The notes beneath the pieces are model-generated. The model was given only the letters and a program-made list of their open reading frames with translations. It was not told the DNA's origin and did not search any database. From a virus, in the IMG/VR virus record IMGVR_UViG_3300007513_000013, positions 1 to 64,000 of that record: a stretch of DNA of 64,000 nucleotides. The stretch is one strand, 5' to 3'. Below, one piece after another: positions 41,220-48,808 of the stretch. The first letter of the stretch is position 1. Every line of letters begins with the position of its first letter. The position numbers and the translations under genes were made by a program.

Positions 41220-41388
41220 TTTTTTTATTTTTTTGGTTTTAGATAGAGGTAGCAAAGGTTATAAGTAGATAAAGGCGTTGATTGATTAGGTGGAAGTGGA
41301 AATAGGTGGTTAGAGTAGTACTATAAAGCCTATATACGCGAACACCGCTTGTCAAGCCTTTATTTATTTTTTTTTTATTTTTATTTGC

Positions 41389-41417
41389 TTGACAAGCGTA
41401 CCGTCGCATGGTATGAT
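41389..41417 (+). promoter_or_regulatory. promoter in T-rich intergenic region
   Basis: TTGACA, 17 bp, TATGAT. The gap 41220-41443 is otherwise A/T-rich with poly-T runs and no gene. Confidence 0.65.
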
Positions 41418-41443
41418 GGTATTAACAAGTAGGAGGATTGTTT

Positions 41444-41527
41444 ATGACGCTAGGAATTATTGGTTATATAGCGGCTGTGGCTGCATCGGCAACGATGTTC
41501 GCATGGTCGAACCCTAAAAAGTTTTAA
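41444..41527 (+). CDS. 27-aa membrane peptide
   Basis: ATG with an ideal AGGAGG site. MTLGIIGYIAAVAASATMFA then WSNPKKF: one helix and a basic tail NPKKF, like the NPKSGRK tail of the peptide at 36655. Function unknown. Confidence 0.55.
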   Translation: MTLGIIGYIAAVAASATMFAWSNPKKF

Positions 41528-41582
41528 AACAGGCTATTTTTAAAGCCTAATGATATCGCGGAGTTAGTTTAACTTTCGCTTA

Positions 41583-41774
41583 GTGGAGATAGAATTGAAA
41601 TTATTTTCTACATTGCCTCTCGACAATTTAATATTGCTTTCAATATTGCCCTTTGGTACGGGCTATTTATTGGACGAGGAAGACAAGCCAGACGAGAATT
41701 CTCTCATGTTTGCCATGGCATTAATAGCGGCTGACAGTCGCGCAACCATTCCAACCATAACCTACAGCAATTAA
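41583..41774 (+). CDS. possible small hydrophobic protein
   Basis: 63 aa from GTG: LPLDNLILLSILPFGTGYLL. No Shine-Dalgarno seen, so the call rests on an open frame in a coding-dense region. Confidence 0.3.
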   Translation: MEIELKLFSTLPLDNLILLSILPFGTGYLLDEEDKPDENSLMFAMALIAADSRATIPTITYSN

Positions 41775-41788
41775 TATCGAGGGCAGCA

Positions 41789-41920
41789 ATGTATAATTCA
41801 GACGAGTCAGTGATCACGGGTATGGATATCCATCCAATCGTCAAGAAAATGACAGTCAAGAAGGTTAAAAAAAGATTGAAAAAGCGAAAGAAAAAGCTTG
41901 ACAAACGGCGCAAAATTTGA
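41789..41920 (+). CDS. small basic protein
   Basis: 43 aa; Lys/Arg-rich C-terminal half (VKKVKKRLKKRKKKLDKRRK) that overlaps the next promoter. GAGGG upstream. Plausible nucleic-acid binding peptide. Confidence 0.4.
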   Translation: MYNSDESVITGMDIHPIVKKMTVKKVKKRLKKRKKKLDKRRKI

Positions 41921-41926
41921 GATAAT
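41898..41926 (+). promoter_or_regulatory. early-type promoter
   Basis: TTGACA, 17 bp, TGAGATAAT, then GTATATAGAAAC leader. Confidence 0.75.
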
Positions 41927-41958
41927 GTATATAGAAACTTAGAGAAGGATAACATTCT

Positions 41959-42183
41959 ATGGCTAGCGACTTGTACAACGTCATGACCCACGATCAGGCA
42001 GTTGATTATTTCAACGCTGAGATCCTGCCAACAATCAAAGAGCATTACGAGCAAGATGGCGTTCCAGATCTTCCCGCGCGCCGTGAAGAGTGGAACAATT
42101 GGACTGATTCGCTCTGCAAAGATGAGCAGATCAGCGACTGGCAATACGACAATTGGACACAACCCGAAACCTGCGAGGGCTAA
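41959..42183 (+). CDS. small acidic protein, unknown
   Basis: 74 aa: YNVMTHDQAVDYFNAEILP, REEWNNWTDSLCKDEQISDW. Tryptophan-rich and acidic, a style common in phage inhibitors of host enzymes; no homologue recognised. Confidence 0.58.
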   Translation: MASDLYNVMTHDQAVDYFNAEILPTIKEHYEQDGVPDLPARREEWNNWTDSLCKDEQISDWQYDNWTQPETCEG

Positions 42184-42190
42184 AAATAAT

Positions 42191-42247
42191 ATGCTTACAA
42201 TAGCAATTCTTTCAGCAGTAGTAACCACAACAAGTATTTTTATTTAA
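42191..42247 (+). CDS. possible 18-aa membrane peptide
   Basis: MLTIAILSAVVTTTSIFI; hydrophobic, but no Shine-Dalgarno site. Confidence 0.25.
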   Translation: MLTIAILSAVVTTTSIFI

Positions 42248-42255
42248 TTTTTTTC

Positions 42256-42284
42256 TTGACAAACCTTATGTCATTTGCTATAAT
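42256..42284 (+). promoter_or_regulatory. early-type promoter
   Basis: TTGACA, 17 bp, TATAAT (extended by TGC), then GTATATAGAAC leader. Last early promoter of the block. Confidence 0.75.
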
Positions 42285-42321
42285 GTATATAGAACAATGA
42301 AGAAAGGTTAAGAGTATACCT

Positions 42322-42495
42322 ATGACACGTAAAGACTTCCAACTGATTGCCGACGTACTCAAAGCTAGTAGCACGTCCCCTATGAATCGCTGCGTAATAC
42401 GAGAGCTAGCGGTGAGCTTCGCTAGCGAGCTAACCAAGACCAACCCCCGCTTTAATAAAGAGCGTTTCGTTAAAGCCTGTTTAGAAAAAAGCTAA
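42322..42495 (+). CDS. small conserved phage protein
   Basis: 57 aa: MTRKDFQLIADVLKAS, AVSFASELTKTNPRFNKERF. This compact helical pattern is frequent in phage and plasmid genomes, without known function. Confidence 0.65.
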   Translation: MTRKDFQLIADVLKASSTSPMNRCVIRELAVSFASELTKTNPRFNKERFVKACLEKS

Positions 42496-42514
42496 ACAAT
42501 AACAAACAGTTAAA

Positions 42515-42590
42515 GGTACCCCCCCTCCCCCCTATACCGGAATTATAATCCCTTATAGAGAGGGGAGAAGTGGGGACTAAGTACAGCCGC
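42515..42590. promoter_or_regulatory. C-rich/G-rich hairpin at the early-late border
   Basis: A C7-T-C6 tract at 42518-42532 faces GAGGGGAG and TGGGG at 42558-42575, able to form a strong imperfect stem. It lies in the largest gap between the early-promoter block and the first late motif. Could terminate or process early transcripts. Confidence 0.4.
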
Positions 42591-42640
42591 GTGATCACAA
42601 AAAAAAATTAAGCCAGAATTCGAAACAACGTTACCTCCGA

Positions 42641-42650
42641 ACTATTTATA
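42641..42650 (+). promoter_or_regulatory. putative late promoter motif ACTATTTATA
   Basis: Exact motif, 17 bases before the ATG at 42668 and directly ahead of an AAAAGGAG site. Confidence 0.5.
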
Positions 42651-42667
42651 TAAAAGGAGACAATAAC

Positions 42668-42742
42668 ATGAAAAACGTACTACATCGATTACTTAACTGG
42701 CTAAACCCGATGCATTGCTGTTGCAAGTGTGGCTGTTGCTAA
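42668..42742 (+). CDS. 24-aa peptide with CCCKCGCC tail
   Basis: MKNVLHRLLNWLNPMHCCCKCGCC: amphipathic helix and six clustered cysteines at the end, metallothionein-like. AAGGAG site and a late motif upstream support expression. Function unknown. Confidence 0.5.
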   Translation: MKNVLHRLLNWLNPMHCCCKCGCC

Positions 42743-42753
42743 TAAAAAAAAAT

Positions 42754-42813
42754 ATGGAACTAGCTAGATTAAAAAAAATAATCATAGAAGAACTACGTAA
42801 ACTTCTAGAATAA
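42754..42813 (+). CDS. signal-only peptide, type A
   Basis: 19 aa: MELARLKKIIIEELRKLLE, essentially just the type A capsid-targeting helix (II-x-EEL..LL) with nothing attached. No Shine-Dalgarno. Could be a core peptide in its own right or a degenerate cargo gene. Confidence 0.45.
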   Translation: MELARLKKIIIEELRKLLE

Positions 42814-42835
42814 TGATGAAAAGCTAAATTTTAGT

Positions 42836-42845
42836 ACTATTTAAT
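42836..42845 (+). promoter_or_regulatory. late-motif variant ACTATTTAAT
   Basis: 20 bases before the ATG at 42866. Confidence 0.4.
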
Positions 42846-42865
42846 ATATCAGGAGTGTTAACAGC

Positions 42866-44062
42866 ATGAAAATCACTAAATCAATATTACAAAGAATCAT
42901 ACAAGAAGAATTGAGCTTAACCTTGAAAGAAGCGTTTTGGCCGTTCGGCGTACGCCTAGGCGATATCGTAGAGCCTGCAGCGCAGAGTGTCGCGCGGTCA
43001 GACCCGGCATATACAGCAGACGCCGCGGCCAACATATATGATCGAAACATGCAACTGTTGCGAACAAATCTAGGAAAAGGCTACGGTCGACATCGACTGG
43101 GAATTGGACCAGAATTTGCCGCACCGCCGCTGCAGCAGGGAGACTTTATTGATTTAGACGGTGATGGCGAAAACGATTCTGCAACAATATTGCGCCTTGC
43201 CTTAAAACACCACTTAGAAGATGATGACGCGGCGATTAACACGGTACCGGCATACGAAGCCGATCCGTTAACAGCTGGCGGAGCGCTGCTAGGAGACTAT
43301 TTAGAGGAAACAAAACATATGAAAATCACAAAATCAATATTACAAAGAGTTATACAAGAAGAACTACAGGCAGTACTGCAGGAAGAAAATTTTACACCTG
43401 CGGACTTTGGCCAAGAGCAGATGACGCACGTGGCACCGGTTACGCAGGGTTCAAGTACGTTCGTTCCAGTAGGCATTGAAGACGAAAGTACCCGCACATC
43501 GTACCCTGTGAGCAAGACCCCGATGAGCCGTATTGACCGCCGCGAGCCTGGTAGTGTCGATCTTAAGCCCTCTGAAGAGGCGCGCAGAGACTTTGTCACC
43601 GGATCCACGATTGGAGTGGTCGGTGAAGCGCTTTCATTCGAGCAAATTGTACAAGAAGAATATGATATGCTAATGCAAGAAAAAGAAGAAAAGCTAGTGA
43701 CCCCAGCAAAAAGTCCGAAGAAGGGATTCACAAAAGACAAGAAAGTCACAGTAAAGGGCGAATTCGGTGGCAAGAAAGTAGTAACGTTACCAGGAAAAAA
43801 ATATGATCCCGGTAAATTTCGCGATGATGTTAAGATAGTCCACACGGGCCCAAAAAAGCCCAAGTATACGCCAAGAGTAACAGTAGGCGGCTTGGTCAAG
43901 CGCGACATAGAAGATGTATATGGAAAAGAAGATAAGAAAGAGAAGAAAAAAAGCAATCTAAAAGTAAGCAAGAAGCCGACAGATAAAGATACTGCAGCTC
44001 TGCGTAAACTAAAGAAACAGAAAGAGAAAAACATCGATGCTAAAGCGCGGAAGAAAAAATAA
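42866..44062 (+). CDS. packaged polyprotein-like protein, three type A signals
   Basis: 398 aa. Leader MKITKSILQRIIQEELSLTL; a near-identical second leader at residue 152 (MKITKSILQRVIQEELQAVL, own ATG at 43319); and FEQIVQEEYDMLMQ near 255. The tail is very basic (KKEKKKSNLKVSKK...ARKKK). It looks like two cargo genes fused in frame, or one polyprotein cut at several I/L-x-E sites. After the TAA the frame stays open 20 more codons. Confidence 0.62.
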   Translation: MKITKSILQRIIQEELSLTLKEAFWPFGVRLGDIVEPAAQSVARSDPAYTADAAANIYDRNMQLLRTNLGKGYGRHRLGIGPEFAAPPLQQGDFIDLDGDGENDSATILRLALKHHLEDDDAAINTVPAYEADPLTAGGALLGDYLEETKHMKITKSILQRVIQEELQAVLQEENFTPADFGQEQMTHVAPVTQGSSTFVPVGIEDESTRTSYPVSKTPMSRIDRREPGSVDLKPSEEARRDFVTGSTIGVVGEALSFEQIVQEEYDMLMQEKEEKLVTPAKSPKKGFTKDKKVTVKGEFGGKKVVTLPGKKYDPGKFRDDVKIVHTGPKKPKYTPRVTVGGLVKRDIEDVYGKEDKKEKKKSNLKVSKKPTDKDTAALRKLKKQKEKNIDAKARKKK

Positions 44063-44166
44063 CCGCCAAAGAAAAAGAGAAAGTTCACGGCGCAGGAAAT
44101 GGACGATATGGACAAAGACTTATAGACACTATTAACAATTATTAAAAGGACAAGGGTTAACCACAC

Positions 44167-44718
44167 ATGAAACTAACTAAATCACGACTACAACAAATTA
44201 TTAAAGAAGAGTTACAGGCAGTTCTCCAAGAAACCGGCCCATACCAAGATCAACATCCGGGTAGTGGCTGTGATCCTTCCGTGCAGACATGTGTTGGCCC
44301 ATCGGTTGAATTGGGTAGTGAATTTGATTACGGCGGCAAAACGGCTGATGTGGTTAGATCCTACCAAGCCGGGCAATCACGTGACATGTCACCTCATTCT
44401 AACCAAACCCTTACCGGCGATTTCCAAACACTACTAGCGCATGCAAGTGAAGTTGGAGATGCTATGGACCCGGGTATGAGGCAGCATATGCATGATTTAG
44501 GCCAAGAATTACTGGCCCGGGGCTATCCAGCCAATTTAGTTAATGCGCAATATAAGACATTTGGAATTAACCAACAACAACCACAATATAAACTGCAATT
44601 AAGAAATTTAAACAAGGCACCGGGAGAGGAGGGCTTTGTGCCCATCGATGAGTCAACAATCAAAAAACAACAACTGCAGGATATTATTCAAGAAGAATTA
44701 CGAAATGTTTTGCTATGA
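44167..44718 (+). CDS. packaged protein with type A signals at both ends
   Basis: 183 aa. N-terminal MKLTKSRLQQIIKEELQAVL, C-terminal IKKQQLQDIIQEELRNVLL. Between them Gly/Pro/Gln-rich sequence with DQHPGSGCDPSVQTCVG and a helical stretch QHMHDLGQELLARGYPANL. Probably released between two cut sites inside the head. Confidence 0.62.
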   Translation: MKLTKSRLQQIIKEELQAVLQETGPYQDQHPGSGCDPSVQTCVGPSVELGSEFDYGGKTADVVRSYQAGQSRDMSPHSNQTLTGDFQTLLAHASEVGDAMDPGMRQHMHDLGQELLARGYPANLVNAQYKTFGINQQQPQYKLQLRNLNKAPGEEGFVPIDESTIKKQQLQDIIQEELRNVLL

Positions 44719-45803
44719 AGTTAACCAAGGCCAAATTGCAACAAATTATCAACGAAGAATTACTAGTTTGTTTTAATGAAGAAAAAAAAATTTTGGTAAC
44801 TGAAAGCGAGGCGCGACAACCTCGTCGCGGAATGGAATACGATATCGAAAAGGCCCCTCCAATTGATTATGCTGCTGGGCGGGGTTCAACATACGAAGAT
44901 TCATATGGCGAAGAAAGGGCAGCTGCTCCTAAACAAGAGCTATCTTCTGAAGCTTGGGAAGATATTCTTCATATGGCCAACGATCCATTTTCTGTGTATC
45001 ATAACATGGCGCTTGACGCAATACGAGCTGAATTACCATCACCGTTCTTTACCCATCACATGCCGGGCATGCCGGGCCTATCGAAAAAAGAAGCTAATGA
45101 TTGGTTATATTCTACTGGCTTTAGCGGAATAGAAGGTCATGGTGAAGCTGCAGACTATGAAACAACACTTGTATCTCCCCACGTACCTGAGCAGTACGCG
45201 GGCGAAAAATCGCCCGGCCATATAGATCTATATAGGTGGGGCATTGCTCCTGGTATATATGAAGAAAACTTAAAGCGAGTCGTAAAAGAAGAATATAAAA
45301 AATTATTGGAAGAGCATGCGAAAGATTACGTTTGGGGCGTCAAGGCTCCCTACGGGCGCGCCGCCAATCAATATGAGCTAAAAACACTTCATGAATCAAA
45401 AGCTGGGATATTGCCGCCCGGGCAAGCATCACATACTCCGACCACAGCTGGTAACCCTGAAGAAGAAAAGAATTGGCCAACCGGAGGTAAATTATATCGT
45501 AAAGGGTGGCACAACAAGCCTTATGATATGTGGTACCGACACGGGCCAGCGCAAGCAAACGCCGTTCCAGTTTTTAGTCCTGCCAACCAATCTCGCGAAG
45601 GCAGCAGATGGAGCATCACACCACTTGGGTGGCCCAACGTTCAAGAAATGGACAAAATATATGGCGCTGGTGGTCTAGGCGAAGAAAGCCCTTTTCCCAT
45701 CGGCGGGCCTTATGAGCGAATATATATACCGGCCGGAATAAGGCAAGGACCTGAAATGGACGCATATATAAGAGAAAGTGCTCCATGGTTGTTTGTTGAT
45801 TAA
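44715..45803 (+). CDS. packaged protein, type A leader plus internal signal
   Basis: 362 aa. Leader MKLTKAKLQQIINEELLVCF and internal NLKRVVKEEYKKLLEEH near residue 183. Remaining sequence is Pro/Gly/Tyr-rich, without a recognised domain. Overlaps upstream gene by 4 bases. Confidence 0.62.
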   Translation: MKLTKAKLQQIINEELLVCFNEEKKILVTESEARQPRRGMEYDIEKAPPIDYAAGRGSTYEDSYGEERAAAPKQELSSEAWEDILHMANDPFSVYHNMALDAIRAELPSPFFTHHMPGMPGLSKKEANDWLYSTGFSGIEGHGEAADYETTLVSPHVPEQYAGEKSPGHIDLYRWGIAPGIYEENLKRVVKEEYKKLLEEHAKDYVWGVKAPYGRAANQYELKTLHESKAGILPPGQASHTPTTAGNPEEEKNWPTGGKLYRKGWHNKPYDMWYRHGPAQANAVPVFSPANQSREGSRWSITPLGWPNVQEMDKIYGAGGLGEESPFPIGGPYERIYIPAGIRQGPEMDAYIRESAPWLFVD

Positions 45804-45840
45804 GAAAAAAATATTTTTGATGTTTTCTGTTCTCGATAAA

Positions 45841-45849
45841 CTATTTATA
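45841..45849 (+). promoter_or_regulatory. putative late promoter motif CTATTTATA
   Basis: In AAACTATTTATATTATAAAA, 34 bases before the ATG at 45884. Confidence 0.45.
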
Positions 45850-45883
45850 TTATAAAAACGTGCACGAATTAAGGAGAATTTAA

Positions 45884-46486
45884 ATGTCATCATTCAAAAA
45901 AGGCAGTTCAAGTACACAAACACTAACAATCACAAAGGAATTGGTTGTCGACAGCACGACTCTCGTCGTTGATGATGATGATAATAACGTCGGTATAGGA
46001 ACTGCAACGCCGTTAACCAGTTTACATGTAATAAATGATTATCAGGCTGAAACATTTGAGAACCACTTAACTAGCGGTCAAGGCGGTGGCGAAATTTTGC
46101 GCTATTCGCCGGGTGCTGATGATACCTTAACAGCGGGGCAAGTATACTTTCTACATACGGATGGCACGTGGAATGTTGCAGACGCAGACGCCGAAGCAAC
46201 AGCAAAAGGTATGCTTGGTGTTGGTCTTGGCGGCTCTTCGCGTACGGTTGGAGTATTGACACGTGGATTTATCCGTATACCAAGTACTGAAATTTTAAAC
46301 ACACCCGGTAGTGGTGCCGTCGACGGCCTACCTCTTTATATAAGCACTACAGATGGCCACTTTGATTTCACGGCGCCTTCAGCTTCAGGAGACATAGTTC
46401 GACTTGTAGGGTATGCGATTGATGACCATTCTAGTGACGTCCTTGTTTATTTTAATCCCTCCAATGATTACGTGGAGATAGCATAA
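45884..46486 (+). CDS. tail-fibre/decoration-like structural protein
   Basis: 200 aa. NVGIGTATPLTSLHV is a classic repeat of phage fibre and head-fibre proteins; the remainder is beta-rich (GQVYFLHTDGTWNVADADAE, LTRGFIRIPS). Strong AAGGAG site. Precedes a lectin-like protein. Confidence 0.68.
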   Translation: MSSFKKGSSSTQTLTITKELVVDSTTLVVDDDDNNVGIGTATPLTSLHVINDYQAETFENHLTSGQGGGEILRYSPGADDTLTAGQVYFLHTDGTWNVADADAEATAKGMLGVGLGGSSRTVGVLTRGFIRIPSTEILNTPGSGAVDGLPLYISTTDGHFDFTAPSASGDIVRLVGYAIDDHSSDVLVYFNPSNDYVEIA

Positions 46487-46487
46487 T

Positions 46488-47360
46488 ATGGCTGTGGCTC
46501 TTAAGGTCAATGGAGTTGCATGTCGCGATCTCAAAAAAAGAAATGGCGTTGCAAAATTGAGCGTTGATAACTATAATGGAACGGCACATACCAGCCCCTC
46601 TCCTATAATTTATTACACCTTCGAAGATCATGATACGGCCATTGAAGATTATTCAGAAAGCGGCACAGATCATGATGGAACTGGTAGCGGTACCGAAAGG
46701 GATGACACATCAGCAAAACGGGGAACATATTCTTTAAAGTTTGAGGCGGGCGCGCCCGACACGGAACATATAGAAATTGCGCACCATGCTGACATAAACT
46801 GGGATCATGATGATCCATGGACGATCTCAGGATGGGTTATAATGTCGTCAGCAATTGCCGGGTATCGTGGCCTTTATGTTAAAAGAGAGTCCGCGGGTAA
46901 TGACTACACCGGCCCTGCAGTATTTTTTGCTACTGTTAGTGGTAATCAGTGCGTTACGGCTTATTTGATATCGGATTGGACTAGTCAATCAGGCGATCCT
47001 GCTGCTTATGATGCTGCAATTTATAAAGAATCTACTGTTACAATAGACGATAACGATTGGCATCATGTTGTGGTTACATATGATGGATCAGGCGGGCAAG
47101 CCGGAATGCTTTGCTATATAGATGGTTCTCTTGATAGCACTTTTGCTGTGGCTGAAAGCAGAACAACAGTTGCTGGTAAGCCAACTACGAATTCGGTTGT
47201 GGCTCGCGTGGGTGGCGATACCGCCAATCTTCCCACCGCTCAATATTCTTTAAGCGCTTGGCTAGATGAGTTCGCCATATGGAACGTGGCGCTAACAGCA
47301 AATCAGGTTTCTGTTTTATATAATAGTGGTACACCAGCTGCCATAGCATCGGGACTATAA
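46488..47360 (+). CDS. LamG/concanavalin-like lectin fold structural protein
   Basis: 290 aa. YYTFEDHDTAIEDYSESG, YSLKFEAGAPDTEHIEI, DDPWTISGWVIMSS, NDWHHVVVTYDG, YIDGSLDSTF, LDEFAIWNVALTANQVSVLY: all landmarks of the LamG_3 jelly roll. Likely a tail adhesin or virion decoration that binds host or environmental sugars. Confidence 0.82.
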   Translation: MAVALKVNGVACRDLKKRNGVAKLSVDNYNGTAHTSPSPIIYYTFEDHDTAIEDYSESGTDHDGTGSGTERDDTSAKRGTYSLKFEAGAPDTEHIEIAHHADINWDHDDPWTISGWVIMSSAIAGYRGLYVKRESAGNDYTGPAVFFATVSGNQCVTAYLISDWTSQSGDPAAYDAAIYKESTVTIDDNDWHHVVVTYDGSGGQAGMLCYIDGSLDSTFAVAESRTTVAGKPTTNSVVARVGGDTANLPTAQYSLSAWLDEFAIWNVALTANQVSVLYNSGTPAAIASGL

Positions 47361-47361
47361 A

Positions 47362-47682
47362 ATGCCAGTATTAATAGCACCACACAAGATAGCAGCTGCA
47401 CAATGGGAATACGACGCAAAAATAACTATACCTGACAGCATGCCGGAATGGTCTCGTAAATTGCAATGCTTGTTGGCAAAGGAAGCGCTATATCAACATG
47501 AACAAGCATTAACAAACACACAGGTACAAGAAATTAAGGCCAGATACTTAGAGACTTGGAGTGTAAAGAAAGACGGAGAAGTACCTTCCGAAGATCCCTT
47601 GCCACATTTTATCATCGGCTCAGGAACATCCGAAGATCCTTACAAAATGAACTATTCTTCGTTTTTGTTAACAGAAGAATAA
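47362..47682 (+). CDS. protein after lectin gene, unknown
   Basis: 106 aa: KIAAAQWEYDAKITIPDSMP, EALYQHEQALTNTQVQEIKA. Starts 1 base after the lectin stop; probably a partner of the structural pair. Confidence 0.6.
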   Translation: MPVLIAPHKIAAAQWEYDAKITIPDSMPEWSRKLQCLLAKEALYQHEQALTNTQVQEIKARYLETWSVKKDGEVPSEDPLPHFIIGSGTSEDPYKMNYSSFLLTEE

Positions 47683-47686
47683 TCTA

Positions 47687-48013
47687 CTAATACTTTTTCT
47701 TTTTCTTCCACTTCTTTTTATTACGATTGCGGTTGTTTTTATTTCTATTATAATAATGATGGTGGTGTCGATGTATAGTTGTTTTTCCTCTATAAATTGT
47801 TCTCTTTCTGATTATCCGCCTAGGTCGATAATATCTTCTAGGTTTGTGATATCTATAGTATTTTCTTCTCGGACGTTCATATATGTGCACATCCGCAGGT
47901 ATGTGTGAGGTGTATACAACACGATGTGGTGTAATTACACCATGGTGTGCATAGCAACCCGGGGTAATCACCATACCAAACCCCGTAATAATGTATAAAA
48001 TGCATTTTTCCAT
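47687..48013 (-). CDS. exported Tyr/Arg/His-rich lipoprotein-like protein (only minus-strand gene)
   Basis: 108 aa. Minus-strand AAAGGAG site 6-7 bases before ATG. Signal MEKCILYIITGFGMVITPGC with a possible lipobox, then Tyr-Arg-Pro-rich repeats (KYYRYHKPRRYYRPRRII) and a HRHHHHYYNRN/Lys tail. Strongly basic; could bind nucleic acid, LPS or murein outside the cytoplasm. Its direction suggests a separately acquired gene. Confidence 0.65.
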   Translation of the reverse strand: MEKCILYIITGFGMVITPGCYAHHGVITPHRVVYTSHIPADVHIYERPRRKYYRYHKPRRYYRPRRIIRKRTIYRGKTTIHRHHHHYYNRNKNNRNRNKKKWKKKKKY

Positions 48014-48080
48014 TTGTTTTCTCCTTTATACAACATTAATTATTGCAAGTCGCATGCCAAAGTAAAAAACAAAATGACAC

Positions 48081-48090
48081 AGTATTTATA
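48081..48090 (+). promoter_or_regulatory. late-motif variant AGTATTTATA
   Basis: Ends 3 bases before the ATG at 48094, close to a leaderless arrangement. Confidence 0.35.
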
Positions 48091-48093
48091 AAC

Positions 48094-48264
48094 ATGGACT
48101 CAGAACAACAATTTGTTAATTTAATTATAGCTGAAAGCGCTGCGGCATCTTTGGAGATAGAGAATGCTAGGTTGCGTACGGAAAATGAAAGATTAAAGAA
48201 AAAAATATTTGACTTTATTAAACTAAATCCGTCTAAAGACTATTTAGATATACTAAAAAAATGA
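48094..48264 (+). CDS. short coiled-coil protein
   Basis: 56 aa with a leucine-zipper-like helix EIENARLRTENERLKKKIF. 4-base overlap with the next gene. Confidence 0.58.
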   Translation: MDSEQQFVNLIIAESAAASLEIENARLRTENERLKKKIFDFIKLNPSKDYLDILKK

Positions 48265-48458
48265 TTAAAATTGGGGACTTAGTGCAACTCGATTTCGGCG
48301 CTGATATATTTGGAATTGTACTAGAAGTCAATGAGATATTTGATGAATACCCTGAAACAGCTGGTAGATATGATGTGCAAGTATACTGGTTTGATTCAAA
48401 TGATGCATATTGGTGTTTCTCAGAGGGCTTGCATATAATATCTTCTATAAAAAAATAA
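48261..48458 (+). CDS. SH3/KOW-like mini-protein in late region
   Basis: 65 aa: MIKIGDLVQLDFGADIFGIV, YDVQVYWFDSNDAYW, LHIISSIKK. Same family as the early array. Confidence 0.68.
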   Translation: MIKIGDLVQLDFGADIFGIVLEVNEIFDEYPETAGRYDVQVYWFDSNDAYWCFSEGLHIISSIKK

Positions 48459-48460
48459 AA

Positions 48461-48470
48461 ACTATTTACA
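48461..48470 (+). promoter_or_regulatory. late-motif variant ACTATTTACA
   Basis: Upstream of the zinc-ribbon gene at 48546, about 75 bases away. Confidence 0.35.
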
Positions 48471-48545
48471 ATCATGGCCATTTGTGTTATGATTAACTAA
48501 ACTTATCGCTGCCGCGGTAAAACTAATTTCAATTGAGGTAAAAAA

Positions 48546-48770
48546 ATGGCAAAGAAAAATGTAATTCAAGAAGAGAGTCCACAAGTTAATATTAAAGACG
48601 CTGATGATATTGTGTGTGAAAAGTGTGAGAGCACCTATTTTCAGCCCGCTTTCATTATTAAGCGTATTTCGCCCTTGATGTCACCAACAGGACAGGGAAT
48701 GTTTGCTCCTGTGCAATTGTTTCAGTGTGCTGAATGTAAACACGTTAATGAAGAATTTTTGAATTTTTAA
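48546..48770 (+). CDS. zinc-ribbon protein
   Basis: 74 aa: CEKCESTYF and CAECKHVNEEF form two CxxC knuckles around a beta-rich loop. GAGG upstream. Similar small ribbons are common in T4-like genomes; role unknown. Confidence 0.66.
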   Translation: MAKKNVIQEESPQVNIKDADDIVCEKCESTYFQPAFIIKRISPLMSPTGQGMFAPVQLFQCAECKHVNEEFLNF

Positions 48771-48808
48771 TTAGCTGTTGACCAAATGCATTTATAGTTA
48801 AAAATATA

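Noticed and set aside
43297-44166. 289-codon minus-strand frame
   Set aside because: Antisense to the Lys-rich cargo gene; Phe/Ser-rich product is typical of a shadow frame.
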